Translations under genes and position numbers: made by a program
Source: Phycisphaerae bacterium
GTDB lineage: Bacteria > Planctomycetota > Phycisphaerae > JAJVII01
Direction: 5' to 3'
Assembly (NCBI GenBank): GCA_022072085.1
Contig: JAJVII010000057.1
Span: forward strand, 24,885 to 88,884
DNA: 64,000 nucleotides
Shown here: piece by piece, positions 10,039-18,616 of the stretch
How the letters are laid out: every line of letters begins with the position of its first letter
Numbering within the stretch: position 1 is the stretch's first letter
Notes under the pieces: generated by a model
The model's database searches: none
What the model was told of the DNA's origin: nothing
What the model saw: only the letters and a program-made list of their open reading frames with translations

Positions 10039-11046
10039 TCACCCGCCCTCCTTCCTGGGGGCGCCCGGGTCGCCCTTCCAACCGATCTCCTCGAAGCGGG
10101 CCGGCACGTCACCGATGCGGTGATGGTAGAGCGTCTTGCCCTCGAAGAACCGCTTGAACAGCGGCATCGACGGCTGGAAATAGACCGCCCCCTCGCGATG
10201 GAACACCGGCAGCGTCGCGTTGGTCGTCCAGTCCTTCAGGTGATCGGTGATCGTCGGGCTGTCCAGTCGCCCGCGCAACAGGTCCAGCATGATCTCTTCG
10301 TTGTCCAGCAGCGGATAGCCGTACTTGTCGCTGTCGCGGTCCGGCGCAAAGTCGATCAGGTCCACCTTGTGCGTGGCCGACCGGCTGTCGCGCCAGCCGA
10401 ACGACGACTTGAGGATCGGCGCGTAGCTCTCGAAGTTGATGCGGATGCTCAGGCCCTTCATCATGTCGGCGAAGACCGGCTGAAGCGTGCGGAGTACCTG
10501 AAGGTCAGCCGGCGTGGGCTCGTCCGGCTGCGACGTCGGCTCGCGGCGGCGAGTCGCGGGGGGATACTGCGGCTGGAACTGCACGCCCATCCACCCGCCC
10601 AGGTATTCCCACGAGCTGCCGTCGCGCATCGGGGCGTGCCAGGTGAACTTCATCGCCGGCACGCTGCTCACTTCCTGCCGCGGCAGGAACGGGGCGATGT
10701 ATACCAGGTTGCCCAGGTCCGGGATGTGGTAGACCGCGACGGCCTGGCGGGCGCCCTTCTCGGCGTCCTCGACCTTGTGGCTGACCAGCGTAACGCCCCC
10801 GCCCATGTGCTTCATGCGTTCCAGGAACGCGGGCTTCTCCAGCAGGGCCGCGAGGTCTTTGCCGCCCAGGTCGAGCAACTGGCTGGTCAGCAGCAGCCGC
10901 TCGTGGATGTCGGCGCTGCCGTCCGGGTTGAGCACGATGTGCGTGTCCAGTTCCAGGCAGCCGCCCAGCGGGCAGAGCGTCCCCAGGATCGCCGCCAAGG
11001 CGATCAGGCCAAGCACCCGGGATGTCGCTGCCTTGAGCCTGAGCAT
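10039..11046 (-). CDS. Lipoprotein, copy 1 of the tandem trio
   Basis: 335 residues from the ATG at 11046, which begins MLRLKAATSRVLGLIALAA and reaches the lipobox CPLGGC (Cys30). The frame is open further upstream, but that extension has no signal sequence. It shares LDTHIVLNPDGSADIHE, LLEKPAFLERMKHMGGG, VAVYHIPDLGNLVYIAPFL, THKVDLIDFAPD, LDNEEIMLDLLRG and QPSMPLFKRFFEGK with copies 2 and 3. It is the most divergent of the three in the middle section. The gap to the NPCBM gene upstream is 46 bp. Role unknown. Confidence 0.83.
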   Translation of the reverse strand: MLRLKAATSRVLGLIALAAILGTLCPLGGCLELDTHIVLNPDGSADIHERLLLTSQLLDLGGKDLAALLEKPAFLERMKHMGGGVTLVSHKVEDAEKGARQAVAVYHIPDLGNLVYIAPFLPRQEVSSVPAMKFTWHAPMRDGSSWEYLGGWMGVQFQPQYPPATRRREPTSQPDEPTPADLQVLRTLQPVFADMMKGLSIRINFESYAPILKSSFGWRDSRSATHKVDLIDFAPDRDSDKYGYPLLDNEEIMLDLLRGRLDSPTITDHLKDWTTNATLPVFHREGAVYFQPSMPLFKRFFEGKTLYHHRIGDVPARFEEIGWKGDPGAPRKEGG

Positions 11047-11092
11047 GAACGTTCCATTCAATCCGGCCGGATCACCCGGCCTGCCGTTGAAA

Positions 11093-12340
11093 TCACCGCA
11101 ACACGCGGGCTGCGCCCCAGTTGGCCACGTCGCCCAGGTCCAGATCGCCGGCATTGGTCACCTCCAGCGTGAGCGTCTTGACGTCTGCGACCGGGACGCT
11201 GACATGGATGGGTTTGTCGCCGGTGCCCTGGATGACGGGGCTCTTGTAGAGCTCCTTGCCGTCGCCCAGGACGCGGTAGACGACGCTGCCGCGGTCGGCC
11301 ATCCGCGAAGCGATGCCGATATCGCTCTGGAACTGCTTGAAGCGGCCCTTGAGGTCGAACGAAAGCGAACTGTCGGCGTGGACGCCGATGCCCCACGGGT
11401 AGCGCTGCCCGGCGATGCTGATCGGGTCGCCCTGGGCGCTCTGGTCCATTCGGAACGGCTGCGGTGGCGCCAGTACGGTGCTCTCGGTCGCCGCGGTCGG
11501 AGTCAACTGCGAGAGATACTGCACGCGGCCGCCGAGGATCTGCACCTGCGAGATTTCCTCCACGTCCACCTTCAGGACGGCCTTGCTGTCCCACAGCGGC
11601 TGGAGATACCACTTGCCCAGGTGGACCCGCTTGAGGTAGCCCTGGATCACGCTGTCATCGCGGCCGGTCAGACGCACCTGCACGTCGCCCTTCCAGGGCA
11701 CTTCGGGCTGCCGAGCCGCGTCGGCCAGGCGGACGCCCTTGACGTAGAGAATCCGCAGCGGAACCTTCTGGAGCAGGACCTCGTGGTCCAGCGTCAATTC
11801 GGTCCGCTCCAGCTTGCGCACCACGCCGGGGTAAACCGACCCGCGGTGATCCAGCACCTGGTCCAGCGACGGGCTGTTCTTGCCCAGTTCGCTCTCGACC
11901 AGTTCCTCGGCTTTTCGGCCGGAGAAGCCGGCCAGCGGCAGCGAGACGAAACCCTTCACGAACGCCAGGTCGATCTGAACCACGCCGGCCATCGCCGTCT
12001 CGACAACCACAATGTCGCCGTCGTTGTGCAGGATGCGTCCACGGAGATGCCCGCCGTTGATGAAGCGGAACTCCTGCGTGCCGCTCTGGACCAGCAGCGG
12101 ATTTCGGCCGAGGAAGCGGATGGCGATGATCTGCTCCATCGGAACGTCCTGCTTGTCGCCGGTGGGCAGCAGCACTTCGAGGCTGGCCCCGTCTGCGCTG
12201 ACGCCACGCACCAGTCCATAGACGCGAGTGTTGTCGTACAGCCAGATTTCCTCGGCGTGGGCCGCGGCCGCCCACAAGCCGACACCCGCCGCCGCGACCA
12301 GCAGCGCCGCCGTCAATCGCCTGCCAGGGAACGCGTTCAA
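11093..12340 (-). CDS. Secreted NPCBM-domain protein
   Basis: 415 residues. A signal peptide ends at AAAAHAEE. The N-terminal half contains small beta repeats (VYGLVRGVSADGASLEVLL, FINGGHLRGRILHNDGDIV). The C-terminal about 130 residues (YPWGIGVHADSSLSFDL, FQSDIGIASRMADRGSVVY, VLGDGKELYKSPVI, LTLEVTNAGDLDLGDVANW) are a textbook NPCBM carbohydrate-binding module. The start is TTG at 12340, supported by AGGAGG 7 nt upstream; it overlaps the TGA of the giant membrane protein gene, so the two are coupled. It probably binds a cell-surface or extracellular polysaccharide on behalf of the operon's membrane machine. Confidence 0.88.
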   Translation of the reverse strand: MNAFPGRRLTAALLVAAAGVGLWAAAAHAEEIWLYDNTRVYGLVRGVSADGASLEVLLPTGDKQDVPMEQIIAIRFLGRNPLLVQSGTQEFRFINGGHLRGRILHNDGDIVVVETAMAGVVQIDLAFVKGFVSLPLAGFSGRKAEELVESELGKNSPSLDQVLDHRGSVYPGVVRKLERTELTLDHEVLLQKVPLRILYVKGVRLADAARQPEVPWKGDVQVRLTGRDDSVIQGYLKRVHLGKWYLQPLWDSKAVLKVDVEEISQVQILGGRVQYLSQLTPTAATESTVLAPPQPFRMDQSAQGDPISIAGQRYPWGIGVHADSSLSFDLKGRFKQFQSDIGIASRMADRGSVVYRVLGDGKELYKSPVIQGTGDKPIHVSVPVADVKTLTLEVTNAGDLDLGDVANWGAARVLR

Positions 12341-15300
12341 TGCTGGCCCTCCTGCTTGTCCGGCTGGGTCGTCGGGGCCGGTTTCTTGCTCTCCTGCTTG
12401 ACGAACGACGCATAATACGCCGTCAGCAGCTCGCGGTAGCGCTGCGGGAACTTGTCCGCGTTCTTCAGCGCCTCGACCATCCGCGTCCGCATCTCTTCCG
12501 GAAGCGAGGCGTCCGCCTGGATCAGCCCGATCAGCGCTTCAGGCCGGGTCATGCGGACCCACTCCTCGGCGCTCATCTGCTCGGCCTCGCCGGCCACCGG
12601 CGCCGGCGGCGGCTTCACCCGCGCTTCCAGCAGGTCCTTGAGGTCCTGCACCGCCGAGCCCAGCACCGTCAGCGACCCGACCTGGATCACCTTGCCGGCG
12701 TCGTCGCGCTGGCCCTCGAGCTTGAGGATGATGGCCCGGTCGGCGTCCGGGGTGGCGGCCTGGAGTTCCTTGACGTACCCGGCGAACTCCGCCTTGAGGT
12801 TCAGCAGCGCCCCCACGCCGCTGCCCTTGATCGCCCCCTGCACCTCGGGCGTCATCCCGTTCACCTTGCTGACCGCCTCGTCCAGGATGGCCGCGACGGA
12901 CTGCTGGAAGCCGGCTGACCGGCCCCGGTCCGCCTTGTCGATCGCCGTCGCCGTCGGCGACGCGCCGGCCTGCTCGGTGAACCGGTGCAGCTTGCGCAGC
13001 ACGTCCTTCTGGAGCAGGAAGGCCTCGTTCAGGCGGTTGATGACCGACTCGGCCAGTTCGAGATCCTGACGCTTCTCCTCCTTGCTGTCGCGGATGAGAT
13101 ACTTGCGGTCGAACGCGTCCACGCCGTTCTGGCGGCGGTTCTCGGCGGCGGTGTCGGTGACCGCCTGCTCAAGCGCGATGTACTGGAGCAGGTCCTCCAG
13201 CGACCGCACGTTGTCGGACTGCAACTGCTGGGTGACGGGCATCACGTCCTTGGCCGCGATCAGTTGCGTCGACTCGCCGAACTCGTCCTTGATCTTCGCC
13301 AGCAGGCGCTGGACCGCCGGCGAGCCCTGCGGCTCGTTCAGATCCTTGCCGTCGGCGTCCTTCTTCTTCTCGACGGCCTTGGCCTGGGCATCGGCCAGGG
13401 CGGCGTTGGCGTCGGACTGCCACTCGGCCAACCGCAGCAGCTTGAGCCTGATAAACCGCGGCATCTCGATCTTCGGGTCGCTGTTGGCGGCCAGGTAGAC
13501 CGAGCGGCCGCGGACGCTGTCCTCGATCTCGGCGGTCCTGCGGATGGCGCCGGCCAGCGTGGTCACGGGCTCGGGCAGGACCTCAGGCCCGACCGGCGGG
13601 GCCACGGGTTCCTCGCCGCCGTTGCCGGTGTTGTCCGGAGCAGTGGTCGTCTGCTGGCCGGTCGTGCTCGGCGGCTTGGGCTTGGTCGGATCGATGTCGA
13701 TCTCGGGGTTGACGTTCTCGCGCTTGGCCAATGCGACCTTCAGGTCCAGCGGGGAGTCGCTCTCGACGCTCTGGCCGGCCATGAGCAGGCCGGTCACCAC
13801 CTTGTTCAGCGTCGCGATGACCTCTTTCTGATTGTCGATGATCTGGGAGGGCTGGTTGTTGGCGATCAGCAGCGAGGCGTTCTTGAGATTGTCGTTGACC
13901 CGTTCCTTGCGGAGCAGGCTGAACGCCGCCAGCAGCGGGTCGCGGATGCCGGTGCGGTTCTGCTTGTCGGCGCGGCGCATCAGGAAGTCGATCTGGACCT
14001 CCAGGCTGGTCTCCTTGTCGAAGACGGCCTTCTGCCGCTTGCCCAGGGTGATCAGTTCCTCCTGCTGCTTGTCGGTCAGGTCGTAGATTTCCTTGCCGAT
14101 GTAGACCGGGGCGATCTTCTGAGTGACGTCCAGGACGTCCTCCTGCTCCTGGCCCATCATCTTGGCATCCACGGTGCAGGTCTGGAGGTCGCGCCAGTCG
14201 AAGACCTTCATCACAATCCGCTGGGCGATCAGCACCGACATTTTCTGGCGGTCGTGGGCGTTCCAGCCGTCGTCGTCGACGGCGTCCAGCGCCGCCATGC
14301 GCATCGCCTTGAGCACCTTGGGGTCGGCTGCCGCCGAGGTCCGCGGGCGGGCCTTCTTCAGCCCGGCCTCGACCTTGACCATGTGGCCCTTCTGCTCGTC
14401 GATCAGCTCGGCCAGCAGGTCGGCGATCACGTTCAGCTTGGCCGCCATGAAGTCCACCTGCATGCTGTTGCGCTCATACTTGTCGCGCAGCACGGTCATG
14501 TGGACTTCCATCGTCCGGGCCGCCAGGGCCGCCCGCTCCTGGGCGTCCATCAGCTCGGCCCATATCTTGTCGTTCTCCTCTCCGGTCCCCTTTGCTTTCC
14601 ACTGTTCGGCCTGCTCCCACGCATTGAGCTGGTTGGACCAGGTCAGCAGGGCCTCGGTCAGGATGCCCTTGGCCTGCTCCAGCGCCGCGAACTGGAACTC
14701 CACCGGATTGACCAGCTTGACGTGGTAGACGTCGGCCGTCGGATACCGCACCATCGGGCGCGACGGGTCGGGGTTGTTGTCTCGGGCCCGGATGTAGTAA
14801 GTCAGGTTGCCGCTCTCGGGCAGATCCTCCATCTTGGCCAGCTTCCATCCGAACCGCGCCGCCACCAGCTTGGGGCGCGGCTGCATGTTCTCCAGCGTCG
14901 GGTCGATCGGACCGGTGATGCGGTTGCTCAGCACCGCCTCGGCCGTCTTGGTCGGACCCTCCTCGACCTGGTACACCACCTCGACCTTGTCCAGGCCGTA
15001 GTCGTCGGTCACGTCGAAGACCATGTTCAGCATCGCGTTTCGCGTCTCGGTCAGGTCCGGCAGCGGGCTGACCATCTCGATCCGCGGCAGGTTGTCCTCC
15101 TGCACCGTGATATCGTTGGCGATCGGAATCGCCTCGCGCATGCCGCTCTTCTCGTACAGCTCCACCGAGTAGTGCCCGCCGCGGCGGAGCGTCATGTCCT
15201 TGTAGAATTCCGTGTCGCTGTTGCGGGCCATCTCCTCGCGCTTCTGAAGGATGTCCCGCACGGCCTCCAGCGCGTCAGACGCCTTGCGCAGGTCGCCCGC

Positions 15301-17223
15301 GGCATCGCCGGCATGACGGGCAGCCAGCGCATCGCATGACGCCTGGAGCCGGTCGGTGATCGGCTTGCCGGCCCAGCCCAGGGCCTCAGCCGCCTCGACG
15401 GCTGCGCCGGCCGCCTCGGCCTTGGAGCGATCCAGGGCCACCGCTGCGTGGGTCACATTGGCTGCCACCAGGTCCGCCTGGACCACGAGGTCGGCGCCGG
15501 CCTGCCGAAGCGATTCGCGCTGCTGAACCTGCTCGGGGGTCGGCTTGGCGTCGGGCTTGGACAGCGCCTGCGCCAGCGTCCCGGCCGCCGCCGAGAGTGC
15601 GTCGGCCTGGGCGACCAGGCCCTTGAGGGCGTCGGCGGCGTCGCCGACGTTCTGACTGGTCGTCTTGTCGCTGCCGCGCGGAGCGGCGGCCAACTGGCCG
15701 GACAGCGGCCGGACCTTGTCAGCCAGCGACTTGAGGGCGGTCGCCGCGTCGCCCAGTTGGGCCGCCTTGAGGGCGTCGGCGGCGCGGGCCACGTCGGGCG
15801 CGAGGCGGTATCCCGGCACGCCGGCCAGTTCGCCGGCCTTGCGCATCACCGTGCTGTTGTCAGCGTCGCGCTGGGCGTATTCCTGCGCCCCGGCAGCCAG
15901 CAGGGCCAGCGCCGACCGCAGATCGCCGATCAGCAGGAGCTGGCGGTCGCGCAGGTCGCTCATGCGGGCCGATTGCGCGTCGGAAATCGGGGACTTGTCC
16001 TTGCCCGTGGGCAATTCGCCGACAAGTTGGCCCAGGTCGACCTGGGTCTCGCGCAGCTTGGCCAGGATGCGGACGACCTCGCGGTCGGCCACCGACAGCG
16101 GATGCTGGTCCGACAGTTCCTCGTCCAGATCGAAGATCGCCTTGGTCAGGGGCATGGAGGTCAGGAAGACCATGTGGACATTCGTGCCCTGGGGCCCGTC
16201 GATTTCGCCGCGATCGACGCCCTTGCGGTCGGGTCGGCCGACGTAGCTGGGATAGTCGTAGTCGACCAGCACCTTGGTGACGTAGGGCTGGGGGGTGACC
16301 AGGACGGTCATGATCGGCGTTTCATAGTCGCCGCCGCTGACGCGGAACTCCAGCGACTCCTTCACCTGGTCGAACTCGTAGGTCGCAACGCCGGTCCCGG
16401 CCGGCCGGTCCGGCCTGCGCTCGACCAGCAGCTTGACCGGGGCGCTCCATCGTCCGTCGATGGAACGATACTGCAACTCGACGCTGGGCGGAACCGTGCC
16501 CGACACCTGGATCTCCAGCGGCATCTTCTTGAACGCCGCGACGGACCAGCCGCCTTCGGGCATCGGGACTTCCTGGACGCCGTCCTTTGTGATCACAGGG
16601 CGATAGACCGCAATGTCGGTGTCGTGGGGCCAGGCGTAGCGGCTGAACGGGTTGATGAACCGCACGAGGCCGGCCCGGGCGTAGTTGGGCATCGTCCACG
16701 ACGCCCCGGCCAGCACGACCACCACGCCCAGCGTCGCAGCCAGCCATCGGAGCATGACCCGTCCGGACAGCCCCTGCGACGGGCGGACCTGGTCGGCAAG
16801 CGGCTCAAGCCGGTCCAGGGCTTCGCCGACCAGTTGGCGTCCGGTCTCGGTCTGGGCCTCCTGGATTTCATCCTGTCGGCCGACCAGTTCGTAGAGGTCC
16901 AGGAGCATCGCCTGGCCCTGCGGGGTGACCGCGTCCATGTAACTGAGCACTTCGGTGTTGTTCCATCGACGGCCCAGCGGCCGCAGGACGCTGAACCAGA
17001 CCGCGCTGCCCATGGCCGCAACATAGAACAGCAGCAGGACCAGGCGGACGGGCCAATCCAGGTGCTGCATCCAGTCCAGCGTCATGATGACCACGGCGAC
17101 GACCAGCGCGACGACGACCACGCGGGCAACGCCGGTCAGCAGATGGCGCAGCCGCAGTTGCCGCCGGAAGGCGTCGCACAGGCGGTCCAGACGCTTGATG
17201 TGGCTGTCGCGGTTCTCGCCCAT
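12337..17223 (-). CDS. Giant membrane-anchored protein of the MoxR/BatA operon
   Basis: 1628 residues from the ATG at 17223, chosen because GAGGG lies 8 nt upstream. An ATG 15 codons earlier (17268) has no usable SD and its extra codons consist of GAGTTTGA-like repeat. Transmembrane helices lie near residues 30-55, 55-75 and about 165-185. The bulk is periplasmic: an Ig-like region (YVTKVLVDYDYPSYVGRPD, TYYIRARDNNPDPS), then long Ala/Glu/Lys-rich coiled coils, and a Pro/Thr-rich linker (TKPKPPSTTGQQTTTAPD). Proteins of this size and layout, resembling DUF4175-type membrane proteins, recur in planctomycete MoxR clusters; function is unknown. Its stop overlaps the TTG start of the NPCBM gene. 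Confidence 0.85.
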   Translation of the reverse strand: MGENRDSHIKRLDRLCDAFRRQLRLRHLLTGVARVVVVALVVAVVIMTLDWMQHLDWPVRLVLLLFYVAAMGSAVWFSVLRPLGRRWNNTEVLSYMDAVTPQGQAMLLDLYELVGRQDEIQEAQTETGRQLVGEALDRLEPLADQVRPSQGLSGRVMLRWLAATLGVVVVLAGASWTMPNYARAGLVRFINPFSRYAWPHDTDIAVYRPVITKDGVQEVPMPEGGWSVAAFKKMPLEIQVSGTVPPSVELQYRSIDGRWSAPVKLLVERRPDRPAGTGVATYEFDQVKESLEFRVSGGDYETPIMTVLVTPQPYVTKVLVDYDYPSYVGRPDRKGVDRGEIDGPQGTNVHMVFLTSMPLTKAIFDLDEELSDQHPLSVADREVVRILAKLRETQVDLGQLVGELPTGKDKSPISDAQSARMSDLRDRQLLLIGDLRSALALLAAGAQEYAQRDADNSTVMRKAGELAGVPGYRLAPDVARAADALKAAQLGDAATALKSLADKVRPLSGQLAAAPRGSDKTTSQNVGDAADALKGLVAQADALSAAAGTLAQALSKPDAKPTPEQVQQRESLRQAGADLVVQADLVAANVTHAAVALDRSKAEAAGAAVEAAEALGWAGKPITDRLQASCDALAARHAGDAAGDLRKASDALEAVRDILQKREEMARNSDTEFYKDMTLRRGGHYSVELYEKSGMREAIPIANDITVQEDNLPRIEMVSPLPDLTETRNAMLNMVFDVTDDYGLDKVEVVYQVEEGPTKTAEAVLSNRITGPIDPTLENMQPRPKLVAARFGWKLAKMEDLPESGNLTYYIRARDNNPDPSRPMVRYPTADVYHVKLVNPVEFQFAALEQAKGILTEALLTWSNQLNAWEQAEQWKAKGTGEENDKIWAELMDAQERAALAARTMEVHMTVLRDKYERNSMQVDFMAAKLNVIADLLAELIDEQKGHMVKVEAGLKKARPRTSAAADPKVLKAMRMAALDAVDDDGWNAHDRQKMSVLIAQRIVMKVFDWRDLQTCTVDAKMMGQEQEDVLDVTQKIAPVYIGKEIYDLTDKQQEELITLGKRQKAVFDKETSLEVQIDFLMRRADKQNRTGIRDPLLAAFSLLRKERVNDNLKNASLLIANNQPSQIIDNQKEVIATLNKVVTGLLMAGQSVESDSPLDLKVALAKRENVNPEIDIDPTKPKPPSTTGQQTTTAPDNTGNGGEEPVAPPVGPEVLPEPVTTLAGAIRRTAEIEDSVRGRSVYLAANSDPKIEMPRFIRLKLLRLAEWQSDANAALADAQAKAVEKKKDADGKDLNEPQGSPAVQRLLAKIKDEFGESTQLIAAKDVMPVTQQLQSDNVRSLEDLLQYIALEQAVTDTAAENRRQNGVDAFDRKYLIRDSKEEKRQDLELAESVINRLNEAFLLQKDVLRKLHRFTEQAGASPTATAIDKADRGRSAGFQQSVAAILDEAVSKVNGMTPEVQGAIKGSGVGALLNLKAEFAGYVKELQAATPDADRAIILKLEGQRDDAGKVIQVGSLTVLGSAVQDLKDLLEARVKPPPAPVAGEAEQMSAEEWVRMTRPEALIGLIQADASLPEEMRTRMVEALKNADKFPQRYRELLTAYYASFVKQESKKPAPTTQPDKQEGQH

Positions 17224-17311
17224 GTGCCAACCCTCAAACTTGAACTCAAACTCGTCTTTCGACTTCATCCCCAGCCGCCGGCCCTATTCGGGCTCGCCGG
17301 CGGACCCGGGA

Positions 17312-18589
17312 TCACCTCTCGAAAATCGGCAGATAGCCGCGCGGGGCCAGCAGCACCATCGCGGCCATGGCCGTCGCGTAGGCGGTGTTGTCCGACTGGT
17401 CGGCGAACTCGCCGTCTTTTCGCTGGATGTGGGCCAGCACGTTGGCGGCCTTGTGGTACCAGGGCTGCCAGTATTCGTCGCCGCACATGTACATCGCCAG
17501 GGCGGCGTAGAAGCAGCCGTAGACGTAGTAGCGCCGCTCCTTCAGGTCGTCGATGGTGTAGCGGGTGTACTCATAGCGGATCTGGTCGCGCGTCTTGGGG
17601 ATCATCGGGTGGTCGATGCGGCCCTGGTTGACCAGGGCGATGATGCCCGTGCCGGTCAGCCCTTCACTGGCCGCCATGATGCCGTGATAGCGGTAGCGGA
17701 AATGCTTGCCGTCGGGCATCGCGCAGCTGACGACGAAGTCCACGCCCTTCTTTATCGACTCGGCGTTGACCGTGAAGCCGCACTTCTTGGCTGTCCGCAG
17801 GACCCACAGCATGTTGGCCGTCACGGACATGTCGCTGAAGCCCTCGCGGCTGAACTGGTAGCGCCACCCGCCGTCGAGCTTCTGGCTGCGGGCGATCGCC
17901 TGCACCGACTTGGCGATCACGTCGCGCGTCTGGGGGCGCCACGGCATGTCACCGTAGGCGAACAGCAGGGCCAGCGTCGAATAGGCGTGCTCGTAGGCCG
18001 GGCCCAGCTTGTTGGCCCCCTTGCCCGAGATCACGCCGTTGGTCTGGACGTTCTTGAGGATGAACTCCATGCCGCGGTCGATCTGGCGGCCGTAGGGACC
18101 GATCCGCGGGCGGGAGCCGTCGGCCATGAACGCCAGGCAGGCCAACGCGGTCACGCCGGTGTTGCCGGGATACTCGGGGTCGGACCAGCCGCCGTCGGGG
18201 TCCTGGGTGCGGGCGAGGTAGGCCAGCGCCTTGTCGGCCATCTCGCGCGGGGAGGTGGTCCGCGTGCTGCCCTCGGGGGCGTTAAGGTCGGGCACCTGGA
18301 GATTCAGAAGCTGGGCCGGCAGATCGCTGCGGTCGCCCTGCCGCGGCATGACCAGGAACGCCGGATCCTTTCCGGGATGCAGCGGGCCCTGCTGACGTTC
18401 GCGCATCGCCAGCAGCCGCTGGGCCTGGGCCTCGGAGTCGGGCTGCGTGGTCGGCGCGACGGCCGGCCTGTTGTCCGGCTCGGCGGCCGGGGCGTCGTCG
18501 CCGACGGCGGCCGGGACGATCACCCATCCCAGCGCCGCGACCGACAGGGCCAGGACGGCCAGCGCCATCGCGAGCATGCGGTTGGACAT
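17312..18589 (-). CDS. Secreted prenyltransferase/squalene-cyclase-like repeat protein
   Basis: 425 residues with an N-terminal signal or anchor (MLAMALAVLALSVAALGWV) and an Ala/Pro-rich linker. Alpha/alpha-barrel repeats follow with QW-like motifs: YLARTQDPDGGWSDPE, IARSQKLDGGWRYQFS, HIQRKDGEFADQSDNTAYAT. These are typical of terpene cyclase/prenyltransferase-fold repeats. The DxDD acid motif of real cyclases is not visible, so a binding or structural role is more likely than catalysis. It is a standard member of planctomycete BatA/MoxR operons. It sits 27 bp after the VWA gene and 43 bp before the giant membrane protein frame. Confidence 0.85.
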   Translation of the reverse strand: MSNRMLAMALAVLALSVAALGWVIVPAAVGDDAPAAEPDNRPAVAPTTQPDSEAQAQRLLAMRERQQGPLHPGKDPAFLVMPRQGDRSDLPAQLLNLQVPDLNAPEGSTRTTSPREMADKALAYLARTQDPDGGWSDPEYPGNTGVTALACLAFMADGSRPRIGPYGRQIDRGMEFILKNVQTNGVISGKGANKLGPAYEHAYSTLALLFAYGDMPWRPQTRDVIAKSVQAIARSQKLDGGWRYQFSREGFSDMSVTANMLWVLRTAKKCGFTVNAESIKKGVDFVVSCAMPDGKHFRYRYHGIMAASEGLTGTGIIALVNQGRIDHPMIPKTRDQIRYEYTRYTIDDLKERRYYVYGCFYAALAMYMCGDEYWQPWYHKAANVLAHIQRKDGEFADQSDNTAYATAMAAMVLLAPRGYLPIFER

Positions 18590-18616
18590 AACGGGTCGAC
18601 CTCCGAAGCAATTGAC

